Source of the DNA: Episyrphus balteatus
Lineage: Eukaryota > Arthropoda > Insecta > Diptera > Syrphidae
Direction of reading: 5' to 3'
DNA: 64,000 nucleotides
Assembly: GCF_945859705.1 (NCBI RefSeq)
Contig: NC_079134.1
Coordinates: 85,764,973-85,828,972, forward strand
Under the pieces are notes generated by a model. That model did not search any database. It worked only from the letters and a program-made list of their open reading frames with translations, and had not been told where the DNA came from. Positions 54,290-64,000 of the stretch are shown in pieces. Every line of letters begins with the position of its first letter. Positions within the stretch are counted from its first letter, which is position 1. A program made the translations under genes and the position numbers.

Positions 54290-54842
54290 TAGGTGGTTTC
54301 ATAGTGAAACCATGAAATTGTCTCCCCCCGGTGAGTACAATTTTGGTATACGTTCTGCCTTGTACATATTTGATGACAACATCCAACATCCTTGGTTTTT
54401 CTTTGCATTAAAAAAAATCAAATCATTGACTGCGGACAACAACTGGACTTCTCTACATCTTGTGACGACAAAAATCATTGTCTTGCCTGCCACAGCATTC
54501 ATCACACTGAGAGCATCTGCTTGCCCCCATCCGCTGCCCTTTTCATCATCAAACGCATAGAGGAAGGAATACCTAGAGAGCCGACTCGTACCCCCCTTAC
54601 CTAAAACACCCGCAAATTTAATTTCAGATAATCTCTCTTATTTTTCTCTTGTTTTCCTATCTGTGAATACGTGTGAAAAGTACAATTCGTTTAATACCTT
54701 CCTTTCACCAGTAGATGTCCTCACAAATTTTGAATTTAAACATGATTTTGGTTTGTACATGAACTTGAATAGCTCAAATAGCTCAAATAGCTCACTCCAG
54801 ACACCCACCTTTCAATAAATATGTGCAGAAATAAAAAAAAAA
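54290..54842 (+). mobile_element. Possible short retroelement ending in poly(A)
   Basis: A block ends AATAAATATGTGCAGAAATA plus about 10 A at 54816-54842. It contains CCCGGTGAGTACAATTTTGG near 54328, whose diverged relative CCCGGTGAGTTCATCTTTAG occurs at 55137, 320 bases before a LINE ORF1. It may be a LINE 5' UTR copy or SINE-like unit. A 10-base repeat (AATAGCTCAA, three copies) lies at about 54768-54797. No target duplication was found. Confidence 0.35.
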
Positions 54843-55459
54843 GGTTCGTGTTTTGAATTTATTATATTATTTTTTTATGAATTTATTTGCTACTGAGCAC
54901 TTAAATTGTTTTTAAGTGTTTTGAGCTCAACTCCACAGTTGAATGTGTTGGTGCCATTTAAAATGCACGGGAAAACTACCACATATAAGCACTGTGGAGT
55001 TTTTCCTCTCATTGCAGCTTGTAGGGTGGAAGAGAAAAACCAACCGAAGTCGCGTCTCTAGGTATTACTTCCTCTATGATCAAACGTTTACTGCATCACT
55101 ACATGCATTTACATACAAGCCATCAGTAAATTTCTTCCCGGTGAGTTCATCTTTAGTCTATGTTCTGCCGAGTAACTATTCAAGAGACTACACACCACAC
55201 TTTGTTTTCTCTTTATTTCACTACTCTTACATCAGCTGTTTTACGTCTAAAAACAACAAATCATCATCCATCAGTTTTGACGTTTACCCCAGCGCCACCT
55301 GTCGTGACCTAGAAACCCCAGAAACCCTATCACTACTGCATAGTGTGATCAATAACGAATTTTAATTTTAAATTAAAAAAAAAAAAAACTAAACTGATAA
55401 AATTAAAAAATATAAATTAATTTCAATTAAGACATAAATTAAATAATAACTAAAGCAGT
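54843..55459 (+). other. Probable 5' UTR of the following LINE
   Basis: A 140-codon open frame at 54943-55365 has no recognised similarity. Its position directly upstream of a LINE ORF1 and the shared CCGGTGAGT block with 54328 suggest untranslated LINE leader rather than a gene. Confidence 0.35.
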
Positions 55460-56447
55460 ATGGCGAACTGTGGATCTTGCGAAAAAATCTGCGACTACAT
55501 GATAGATTCCAATATGTGTAGTGGTGTAGTGGAAATTGTAGAAGAACTTTTCATGTTCTTTGTATTGGCGCCTCCTTTATCAGCATCAAACTTTTTAATA
55601 AAATGAAATCGTTCTACTACTTCTGTGACAAATGTGATCCATTTTCTGATAATAATATTGTTCGTGAGGTTCTGCAAAACATGAAGCAGTTAGAAAATTT
55701 GGAAAAACAATTATTATTTCTCTCTGACAAAATCGAAAATATATCTTCACCCTCACAACAACAAACAGAAAACACATAAAACTGTTCAAAAAATATAACT
55801 CCTGAATCACAAAGTAGTACTGAAACACAACATAAACGAAAAAGTGATGTTATCGATGATGAATATTCCGATATAAACCCTGCATCGAAAAAAACAGCTG
55901 TATCTATATTTAGTAATCACACATTATCTCGCCCTATCCCTAATTTCAACTTTAACGTGAATGCACCTACTCCTTCTCTTATCTCTTCGTCATCATTACG
56001 AGTGCAACCTCCTTCAGCTGTTACTGATCCCACACAGAATCAACAACTTTTTCATCTACAAACAGTTCTTCAATTACTTCTATGTCACTTCCAATATCGT
56101 CTAAACAACTACCGCAATATTATGCTCCAAAACGTCCAAATATTGATACCAATCGAACTAATGAGATGCTGTCTCCAATTGTATCTGGACTTAGGGCTGT
56201 AGAAGGACAAAAAGTATTATTTCTTTCTAAACTTGCCCCTTCAACAAATGCCCTCGATATCAAAAATTATATGTCAGAAAAACTAGGAACATCTTTTATC
56301 ATCGAAACCACGCAAAATATTCTTCTTTTAAGATACGTGCCCCTGATTCAGTTTTCCACGTACTTAACATCGATAATGATCAACATCGATTATGATAAAT
56401 CATTTTTCTTTTCGTTAAAAATTAATATTTTTGCTATTAAAATATAA
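55460..56447 (+). pseudogene. Jockey-type LINE ORF1 (zinc finger plus RNA-binding-type domain)
   Basis: It starts MANCGSCEKICDYMIDSNMC. After a frameshift it continues GNCRRTFHVLCIGAS and FYYFCDKCDPF, giving a PHD-like Cys/His pattern almost identical in layout to the LINE at 45.0 kb. A coiled-coil-like stretch follows (REVLQNMKQLENLEKQLLFL), then a stop, a Ser/Pro linker, another shift and VEGQKVLFLSKLAPSTNALD near 56200-56260. These proteins bind LINE RNA. This copy has at least two frameshifts and one stop. Confidence 0.82.
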
Positions 56448-57620
56448 TTTAGAGGTGTCAACTCATATGAAAACATATTTATCTTACAAAATAACCCAGG
56501 TTATGTATTCAAAATATGATCCGAAACATGAGTACCTCAAATCGAAAATATTTTGAGAAATTTATGCGAAGCTTTGCGAGTGTATATTTCACGTTTGGTG
56601 AATATTTGAAAAAATTTTGTAAATGTTATTTTGTTTATTTGAGTGTTGTTGTAAAACGTACAACAAAAAAAATTTAAATTTGTAAAATTATATATGAGTT
56701 ATTAAAATTTAATTTAAAAAAAAAACATTGAAAATCATATCGAAAATTTTTTTATATTATTTTGCCTTAGGTCTATACTTAATATTGGCAAAGTCTGGTC
56801 TGCTTCTGTTTGCGATTATCAGAGATATTTACATTTATGTGCTACCAGTCAAGTACTCAAAATAATTCATTTTTTGAGAAACAGCTCCAAGGGGATCACA
56901 AAAATAAAATTATCGATGTTTTTAATAATTTTTAACCATAAACAAGTAACAAAAAGCTGTTTATGTAATTAAAAATATTTTACATATTGTTTTCAACAAG
57001 AAAAAAATTATATTACTAAATTTTTAAATACTAAATTTTTAATATAATTACTTGACCCGGCCGAACTCTACTGTGTATTATAGCGTATTCACCAACCTCG
57101 CCGATATAAGGAGTTCCGAAAATGCCAATAAAACGTCATTTCAAAATTTGAAAGCGACTGACAAAAAACTATTCGAGATTTGCTATGAATCGCAAATATA
57201 CACACGATTTTATTGTATAGAGAAGATAAAAAAAAAACAAGTTGACTTCCACTTAAGTTTTCTCAAAGTAAAAAAAAGATATTGAAAAGATTTAAACGGG
57301 CTTTAAAAGAAAACATTTAGGTCTTTTAGAAACTGTCACAAATTTATTTAAAATAAATCACCACGTTCAAGAACATGGCCTCAAAAACTATTAAAAAACG
57401 ACATTTCAGATTTTCTAACGGGAATATTTCAAAAACGTGATATGATAGAATTTTTCTGACATCGGATTCGAGTTCAGCACACAAAAACCTTACGAAAAGT
57501 ATATTCTGGTTTATATATAAAAAAAAATTAATTTTGCTCACCAGTGTCTTCTTCAAAAAATGTTAATTTCATAAATTATACAAAAAAAAAAGTTATAGGT
57601 TGTTCAATTTGTTAATTTGT
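56448..57620. other. AT-rich interruption between LINE ORF1 and ORF2
   Basis: About 1.1 kb of non-LINE sequence separates the ORF1 C-terminus from the endonuclease. It is probably another insertion, but I found no terminal repeats or target duplication. The 77-codon frame at 57052 is unidentified. Confidence 0.4.
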
Positions 57621-57669
57621 AACTTTTTTTTCTATTCCTGCCATAAACACAAATAAAAAATATCAAAAC

Positions 57670-58596
57670 TCCAAAAACTTAGCTGCAAGTATTTATGATA
57701 AACTTTGGTATGGGCTCGACACACTGTGCGACGTCATTATACTGACTGAAACTTGGCGGAATAATTCTATTCTCGACTCTGAGCTTTTGGATACCTCCTA
57801 TCAAGTCTTTAGACGTGATCGTCAGCATTTGGACGATTCCAACACTGTAGGAGGTGGAATACTTTTTGCAAATCAAAAACTCACTTATTGGATGCGTGAT
57901 CAACGACTTTAGATCAGCCAATATTGAAGCTTTGGGCATGAAAATTCAACTTGACTCTGGAAATTTATTCATTATAGCAGTTTACATTCCTCCGAATTCT
58001 AATACAGAAATTTATGAAAAATTTAATGACTGCATAGAAAGTATCTATGTGCTTTTGGAACCTGAAGATGAAATTTTGATTGTACGTGACTTTAACCTAC
58101 CAAACATTGATTGGGTTAAAATTGATGACGATAACTTCTACGTTCCCGTAAATGCCTCGAGCTCAACTGAAATTTCATTAATTGATGGTATGTCTTCATG
58201 TGGACTAAGCCAGTTTAACGGAGTGACTAATAGTTTAGGAAGAACACTAGAGTTAATATTTTTCTGTGATACCGTTAGCCCCGAAACTGCAGTCATTGCC
58301 TCGACTGTTAAGCTAATTGACGAAAATCGACATCATCCCGCATTGGATATTGCGCTTAATCTAAACCCGTCTTCTCCTCACCAAAACTCTATTAACGAAC
58401 TTGAATTTAATTATAGTAAATGTAATTATAAAGAACTTTTTAATTTATTATGTACCATCAACTGGAATCAATTATTTTCTAAATGCAATATTAATGATAT
58501 GTGTAACCTTTTTTATAATACACTTTGATTGTTTTTGTAAGACAATTCCACGTGGACGTGGCAAATCTAATGTTCCACCATGCTCGGCAAAAATCC
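57670..58596 (+). pseudogene. Jockey-type LINE ORF2, endonuclease domain, 3'-truncated
   Basis: The frame reads LCDVIILTETWRNNS (E active-site block), VGGGILFA, a shift, then IIAVYIPPNSNTEIYEKFND and ILIVRDFNLPNIDWVKI, where the usual GDFN is RDFN. It then gives HHPALDIALNLN and NINDMCNLFYNTL. After one more shift, HFDCFCKTIPRGRGKSNVPP follows, and the element stops at about 58596 against the next LINE. There is no RT domain. Confidence 0.85.
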
Positions 58597-58981
58597 TTGT
58601 ATCAAACCCTCCTAGTGGGTGCCGGGCGGTAATGATCACCACAGCTTTTATCTTGTTCGTTTTTGGCAAGATGGGGATCAGCTAAGGTAAGATTGCATAG
58701 CTGTGTTGTTCCTTAACTCCTCAATAGTTAAACAACCAGAAATGCAATTTTACCATCGATACAAGGTTCCTAATTTTCAGTGGTGGTGTGAGCGCTATCA
58801 TAATCCGTGCCGAAGAAATGGAAGGCTGGGGGATAAACCAGTCGCGAACGAGCTCTTTCGGACGCCTTGGCAGGGTCCGTCATATATTTTTGCCTTGCCC
58901 CGGTAATCGGCTCTGCCGGGGTTGACCTTTACTTTCCGACCTACTCATGGGACTCAAATTTTTTATAAATCAAATTCAAAT

Positions 58982-60107
58982 ATGGACAGAAAAGACAAAA
59001 CAGACGCTACTACATCCGATATGGAGGATGAACTTTTGGCCTCGAGCCAGGAGACAATCGTCGATTGTTCAGTTAATGCTGGAGGCACTAGCATATCTGA
59101 GCAATCTTCAAAAATTGGAAATGCAGGTGGTACCAGCCATAGTACCCCTGTGTTTCGACCCGTACCAAACCCAATAAAGCCTTCGGGTAGCAAAGCCAGC
59201 CAAAGCGATGCTACCCATCGTAAGAAACGAACAGCGAGTTCGCATCGTAGAGCGGATTTCAAGAGGGCTTCCTTCATTCTTGGCAAGATTGCTAAAAATG
59301 AGGAAGCTGGAACTCCCCACGAGAACGATGCCGCTGACAAAATCAAATATGGGAAGATTGTTGAAGAGTACAACAATCTTCTCATTGAACCAAAAAAGAC
59401 CGTCAAGAGAAATTGGTCTCGTGAGGAAGCTAATCCTCCTCAATCGCACACTTTAAGTGAGATTGTCAGAGACGATCTTCAAGTGGCGATTGTAGATGAG
59501 CTCTCCACTGACAACAGAGCTCTGACGTCAGTGTGGAACTCCATCGAGGCTAAGCTTTCTGAGATGGTGTTCCTTTATACCCTAACAGCAACTGAGGGAC
59601 CCTACCCGAGTTTTGACTCTGGTGAGATGCTCAGGGGATATGGGGTAATCAAGTGCGAGGATGAGTTTTCTAGGGGTTTCCTTAGTATGTATTGCTGAGA
59701 TCAGCAATAAATGGGATGGCTTGAAGCTCAAGCTTATCCCAGCTAAGGAAATACCTAGACAACCGCTTGCTCGCATTTGGCTGCCCCTCATGAGTATCAA
59801 GCCAAGTGGACCGGAGCTGATTCGTAGTCTTCAGAGGTTAAACCCGCTGATTCCGATACATGACTGGGTAGTCATTAAGACTGAGAAACCGCAAAAGAAC
59901 ATCGCGTCTTATCTTCTGAGGATCTGCGAAGTCAGCCGTAGGGCTCTCGATAAAGCCGAATATAAGCTTCGTTTTGGCATTAGGAATGTCAAAATTAAGG
60001 TTCTGCAGAGTCAGGAAATGGACCCTAACCTGGTTGAGGATATCGTCGAGGTTGACGATGTCTCCAAAAAAGCTGGGACCTCCGCACAGTGGGCCCATAT
60101 GGCCTTA
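58982..60107 (+). pseudogene. LINE ORF1, DUF4780-type, one frameshift
   Basis: It starts MDRKDKTDATTSDMEDELLA. A Ser/Thr-rich stretch and a basic segment (HRKKRTASSHRRADFKRASF) follow, then a helical part ending DSGEMLRGYGVIKCEDEFSR. At about 59685 the frame shifts by one base into CIAEISNKWDGLKLKLIPAK, EIPRQPLARIWLPLMS, IPIHDWVVIKTEKPQKN and YKLRFGIRNVKIKVLQSQEM. This second half is the conserved DUF4780 domain found in many insect retroelement ORF1 proteins, presumed to bind nucleic acid. The frame is cut by the insertion at 60108. Confidence 0.82.
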
Positions 60108-60715
60108 GGCGTCTCAAAAATCTGTAACTTTGTTGTCTTTTGTGATAATTGCTTCAAATTTGGAACATAATGCCTTTGATATATAACGAATAATTTAATG
60201 TTATTTGAAATAAAATAAAAATTATTTTTAAGCTTTTAAAAATTAGGCAAAGTTCAAAAAGTACGATTTTCGCTTGATTTGAGTATTTAAAAATATCTGT
60301 AACTTTTTTGTCTCCTGAAATAATTAAACCAAATTTGGAACATATAATCTTTTATGTATCAGAAATCATTGAGCGTACCTTTTTTTAAATGCAAATTATT
60401 TTTGAGCTTTGAAAAGCTAGGCAAAGTTCAAAAAGTTCAATTTTGGCTCGACTATGGCGTTCCAAAAATCTGTCATTTCTTCGAGTCTGAAAATAATTAA
60501 CTCAAATTAGGAATATATTACCTAAAATGTTTAATAAATTATTTGACACACTGTTTTTTTAGCTAATATTTTTATTTAAATATTAAACGTTTATCCAAAG
60601 CTAAAAAATACGATTTTGACTAGGCTAGAACGTCTCAAAAATCTGTAACTTTTGTATCTTAAAAGATTATTTTCTCAAATTTTGCAAAATAAGATAAAAC
60701 TGGTTTCTTAATTTT
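60108..60715 (+). repeat. Tandem repeat, unit about 174 bases, about 3.5 copies
   Basis: Copies start near 60108, 60281, 60459 and 60629 with GGCGTCTCAAAAATCTGTAA or a diverged form. They share TCAAATTTGGAACATA and AGGCAAAGTTCAAAAAGT. Divergence between copies is high, so the array is old or was born diverged. Confidence 0.85.
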
Positions 60716-62056
60716 ATAAAGGCCTTCCCTTCGTGTCTTAAATTACTTAATTATTTGTATGAGTATAAAATAAAGAAAAAATACATTTCAATGTAGTTTG
60801 TTTGTGTTACGTTATTTGAAATTAAAGCTATTTTATTGAAAAATTATAAGAAAAATATTGATTATACTCATTTTAAATAAAATTTCGTTTGTAAGGCAAA
60901 GTGAAATAATAGAAAAACTACGCTTTTGAGAAAAGAGCAAAAAAAAAAGAAATCACAAAAAAAAATGGTTGTCAATTTTCACGAAAATCCTTCTTAATTA
61001 AATACTTTAAACGGCTCTTTTGAAAATCTTCGAGTAAAATCAAAATCAGTAAATAAAATCTCGATCTAACTTTTTCCATAGATGAAATTTTTTTCAACAA
61101 TTACAATATTAAATTCTAACATTTTTCTGCTACCTTAGACTTTATCTAATAGTACAATGACTCAATTGTTCAAAATACAAATATCTTCAATTTCGGGTGC
61201 ATATACTAAGTCTAAGAGCCCACAGCAAATTTTGGGAGTTGAGGTATAGCGTATAACCAAGATGTGAGAATGCAGTTTTATAGCCTTATGCGTTCTAATA
61301 ACGAATTCAAAAGTCTGGCAGCTTTAAATCGCGGCTTTATATGGTTTCCGAGAGGTTAAATATCGCGAGTTTTCCAATTAATGTGAGTAGGCTAAAATAA
61401 CACAAAATCACATTCTGAATATAAGGACTGATGCTCTGTCATTTCCCCAAGGCCTGAAGACATCAATCTTGACAGTGCGATCAATAGAACTCAAGATATG
61501 CATTGAAACAGGTCAGGATGCACCAAAATACATTTTTTTGTACTATGTCTTTCGACAGATATATCGTTCTCTTTCAAAGAAAAGCCGATAAAAGCAGCCA
61601 ATTCTTTTTGTATCTTTTAGTACATAAACCAAAGAACAAATTTGTGAAAAAAAGTAGACAGCGGAAGACAGCGGAAACATTTAAAACTCAATTCGAAAAT
61701 AAAAAACTGCAAATAAAAGCTTATTATGTGAAAAAAATAATATTAATTAAAAATATATTTTTAAAAATTTTTATTTTCAGCAATATAAATAGCAGTTAAA
61801 ATAAGCTTTCCAACGACATACAACACTTATATAATTTATTCAAATATAGTTTTGAAAACGTATAGTGAAGATTTGGTTTATTTTGTTACTCAAACAAAAT
61901 ATTTTCAAGTGGAGACTTCAGATACAATTTTTTAATAGAGGAACTCATTTTAAAAATCAATTTTTAATGAAAACATATAGATTGACTTTCCCTTGATTCA
62001 TTTCCGTAAAAAAATTACCAAAAATTAAAATTTCATAAAAACCATTTTTGAGACGC
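60108..62056. mobile_element. Insertion with GGCGTCTCAAAAAT ends and tandem repeats
   Basis: The left end GGCGTCTCAAAAATCTG and right end (complement) GCGTCTCAAAAATGG form a short imperfect inverted repeat. It lies between LINE ORF1 (ending AQWAHMAL) and the ORF2 leader. Its first 600 bases are a tandem repeat that begins with the terminal sequence itself. No target duplication was seen and there is no recognised coding sequence. Confidence 0.65.
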
Positions 62057-62133
62057 AAATGGTCCTTTGGGCCCATTGTGCTCCGGCGAGGTGCCGGTAA
62101 CTGACTGTGCAGGATCTTTCACGAATTAAAAAC

Positions 62134-62458
62134 ATGCTGGGCGTCATTCAGGTTAATCTGAAGCACTCGAAAAGTGCCTCGGATAACCTGAGAGTTTTCC
62201 TAAGGGAGGAAAGCATCGATGTGGGCATGATCCAAGAACCCTGGGTAAATGGCCTTCAAGTGAGAGGCCTCCGAGACAGCCAATATGACCTTTTTTATAA
62301 GCCCGTCAGTTCGAACCAAGGTAAGCCAAGAACATGTATTTTAGCTAAAAAACACTTAAAAGCTTTTTTGTGTCCCAACTTTAGCACCTCTGATTTAACA
62401 GTTATTAAATTAGAGGGTTCAAATACCGACAGCTTACTTTATGCCTCGGCGTACATGG
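62134..62458 (+). pseudogene. LINE ORF2 endonuclease, N-terminal part
   Basis: It starts MLGVIQVNLKHSKSASDNL (first Asn block of APE-type endonucleases), then VGMIQEPWVNGLQVRGL (E block) and a beta-strand-rich stretch to LLYASAYM. It is interrupted at 62459 by an LTR whose second codon is a stop, and continues at 63171. Confidence 0.85.
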
Positions 62459-63170
62459 TGTGAAGGGATCGCACCAGCGATCACTTAATTAATTGCCTTA
62501 AACATAAAAACAATTAATAGAACATTCAACCTGCTTCGATATTTAATATCCATATTCCCATCGCATTACATTTCATAATCAGCTATAGCAAAGCCAATGC
62601 ACAAACAACACAACATTTATATTTCCGTTGGCACACTCAATGCATTGTGCATATAGCTATAACATCATATAGCTCATATAGTTCAACTGGCACCTTCAGT
62701 GCACGAGCTATATAATATGACACCAAATTCATATACAACAACACTTTCAATGAATGAAGAAAAAACAAACATAATTAAGGGTCGCTGACTTATGGTAGTA
62801 AAATATGCATCATAAGCAAGCTAGCCCAAAACACTTGAAGTGCATGGCTATTATGCTGATGCTGCATTTTATGGGAATTCCTATTGAATATCGAAGTATT
62901 GTTGAATAGCAATACAGGCATTTTTATTGATAAAATTTTGTATAAAAGGAGAAGAACAAAATAAAAACTGACACTTCTTATTCTACACTAAACGATTGCG
63001 TTTTCACTTTAACAAGCAACTCGCTGGAGTTAAACCAATCTTGTAGTAATATAGACGCCCTAAAGAGCTACTCGCTTTTGGGTCAAGGTTTACACGGCTA
63101 CTCGCCGGACCCGTCTAAATTACTAAGGAGTAATTTTCATCTATACAGTTATCCAGCTACAGACTTTGCA
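62459..63170. mobile_element. Solo LTR of an LTR retrotransposon
   Basis: 712 bases beginning TGTGAAGGGATCGCACC and ending CAGCTACAGACTTTGCA (TG...CA), flanked by the 4-base duplication ATGG (62455-62458, 63171-63174). Removing it with one ATGG restores LINE codons SAYMAHDQQSPPDE, so the boundaries are firm. It contains a TATA box and an AATAAA at 62960. No internal retroelement sequence is adjacent, hence a solo LTR from recombination. Duplication length fits Ty3/gypsy or BEL types; the family is not identified. Confidence 0.93.
62941..62949 (+). promoter_or_regulatory. TATA box of the solo LTR
   Basis: TATAAAAGG lies about two thirds into the LTR, with AATAAA 19 bases downstream, the usual order at a U3/R boundary. 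Transcription would run rightward into the LINE ORF2. Confidence 0.6.
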
Positions 63171-64000
63171 ATGGCACATGACCAGCAGTCACCGCCGGAT
63201 GAGGTACGCAGACTGACATCTGAAGCCAATACATCAAAGACTAGCCTACTCATTGGGTGTGACGCAAATGCGCGTCATACACTATGGGGTAGTTCAGAAA
63301 TCAACGAACGAGGTGAGTCATTATTTGATTATATTATCGAAAATAACCTAACTATTTGCAATAGAGGTACTACTCCAACCTTCACTTTCCCGAGTTCAGG
63401 TAACTATGAAGGGTGGGAAAATGTACTGGATCTTACTCTCATAAATAATTGCTCCGATTTGCAGGTTGAAAATTGGAGAGTTTCGCCCTTAAAATCTTTT
63501 TCAGATCATAGTTGGATCCTCTTCCAACTTAATTTTAAAACCAAAATCCCAACCGCTTATAGAAATCCCAAAATAATTGACTGGAAGAAATTCAGTCAAA
63601 TTTTTGGCGCAAAGCTACGCAGCATATAATCTGAGCACAGATACGGTTGCGGATCTTGAGTCAAATGTTTTGACCTTTGAAAGATCGATGATCACTGCCT
63701 TCAAGGCTTCGTGCCCGGTAAGACATAGTAGCAAAACTTTTCCTCCTTGGTGGAATGAAGACTTGTCTAATCTAAGGAAAATGACTAGAACAATCTTCAA
63801 CATCTGCCATAAACACAAATTCTATCAACCCTATAAGGACTGCTTAAGAGTCTATAAGCGTACTATAGCATCATCCAAAACAGAAAGCTGGGAGGAATAC
63901 TGCCATTCCATTGAAGATATAAAGGACTCCGCCAGGCTTAGCAAAGTTCTATCGAGGGAACACACCACCTCATTCCTTAAAAAGCCTGACGGATCCTGGA
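63171..64000 (+). pseudogene. LINE ORF2 continued: endonuclease and linker to RT, runs off window
   Basis: The frame gives AHDQQSPPDEVRRLTSEA, LLIGCDANARHTLWGSSEIN (D-x-N), GTTPTFTFPSSGN, LDLTLINN and SFSDHSWILFQL (SDH). These complete the endonuclease domain with its catalytic motifs intact. Near 63610 a +1 shift moves the frame to AYNLSTDTVADLESNV, PPWWNEDLSNLRKMTR, SWEEYCHSIEDIKDSARLSK and FLKKPDGSW at the window edge, just before the RT. Apart from this shift and the LTR the frame is open. Confidence 0.85.

Larger units (their letters stand above)
58597..64000 (+). mobile_element. R1/I-type LINE with DUF4780-type ORF1, interrupted
   Basis: The 5' UTR starts near 58597 (AACCCTCCTAGTGGGTGCCG). 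ORF1 occupies 58982-60107 and ORF2 starts at 62134 and runs past the window end. G+C content is higher than in the surroundings, suggesting recent arrival. Two insertions split it: a tandem-repeat element (60108-62056) and a solo LTR (62459-63170). The clade is not certain from the parts seen; the endonuclease text resembles R1/LOA-type LINEs. Confidence 0.85.

Noticed and set aside
54943..55365. 140-codon plus-strand frame
   Set aside because: Lies directly before a LINE ORF1, has no recognisable domain and is more likely LINE 5' leader.
58963..59449. 147- and 113-codon minus-strand frames
   Set aside because: Antisense shadows of the LINE ORF1.

Overview
The window is nuclear DNA of an insect: AT-rich, intron-containing, and saturated with eukaryotic transposable elements (Tc1/mariner, hAT, PIF/Harbinger-, Mutator- and piggyBac-like elements, Jockey- and R1/I-type LINEs, one solo LTR). 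A fly is plausible from the wording of the one host gene, but I hold the order only loosely. I see no tRNA, rRNA, CRISPR or prokaryotic operon structure.

The only host gene I can support is DCAF1 (VprBP; Drosophila mahjong), on the minus strand. Three exons with consensus splice sites and matching phases are visible (21886-21056, 19719-19447, 6902-6520). They encode part of the N-terminal armadillo-like region of this CUL4-DDB1 substrate receptor. The first roughly 85-90 residues and the whole C-terminal half (LisH, WD40) were not found. A segmental tandem duplication (3970-6005 and 6043-6829) carries a second, truncated and decaying copy of the third exon. The introns are mostly transposons.

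Layout. 0.8-1.3 kb: broken YqaJ-type exonuclease. 1.5-3.0 kb: a TTAA-flanked MITE and a CAGGGTGTCC foldback. 4.0-6.9 kb: DCAF1 exon duplication, one copy split by a Harbinger-like MITE. 7.2-15.5 kb: an R1/I-type LINE fragment split by a 6.3-kb foldback whose TA-rich centre holds four more TA-flanked elements end to end. 15.5-18.4 kb: LINE 3' ends. 19.4-21.9 kb: two DCAF1 exons. 22.1-28.7 kb: a 6.66-kb palindrome with a 9-bp target duplication, built from short units that each carry the same terminal repeat, with two further foldbacks in its centre. 28.8-33 kb: mixed short elements. 33.2-45.1 kb: a minus-strand Jockey-type LINE split by a plus-strand Jockey-type LINE, which is itself split by two Mutator-like MITEs, a TA-flanked element and an hAT element. 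45.1-47.6 kb: another foldback with two elements stacked in its centre. 48.8-54.2 kb: a piggyBac-like element and two hAT elements with perfect 8-bp duplications. 55.5-58.6 kb: a third Jockey-type LINE, truncated. 58.6-64 kb: an R1/I-type LINE with a DUF4780-type ORF1, split by a tandem-repeat element and by a solo LTR, running off the window end.

The main pattern is recursive insertion. Foldbacks whose loops are TA-rich repeatedly serve as landing sites for other TA-targeting elements (three separate cases). Many insertion sites can be resolved to the base because the interrupted LINE reading frames, or a duplicated empty site, show the original sequence.
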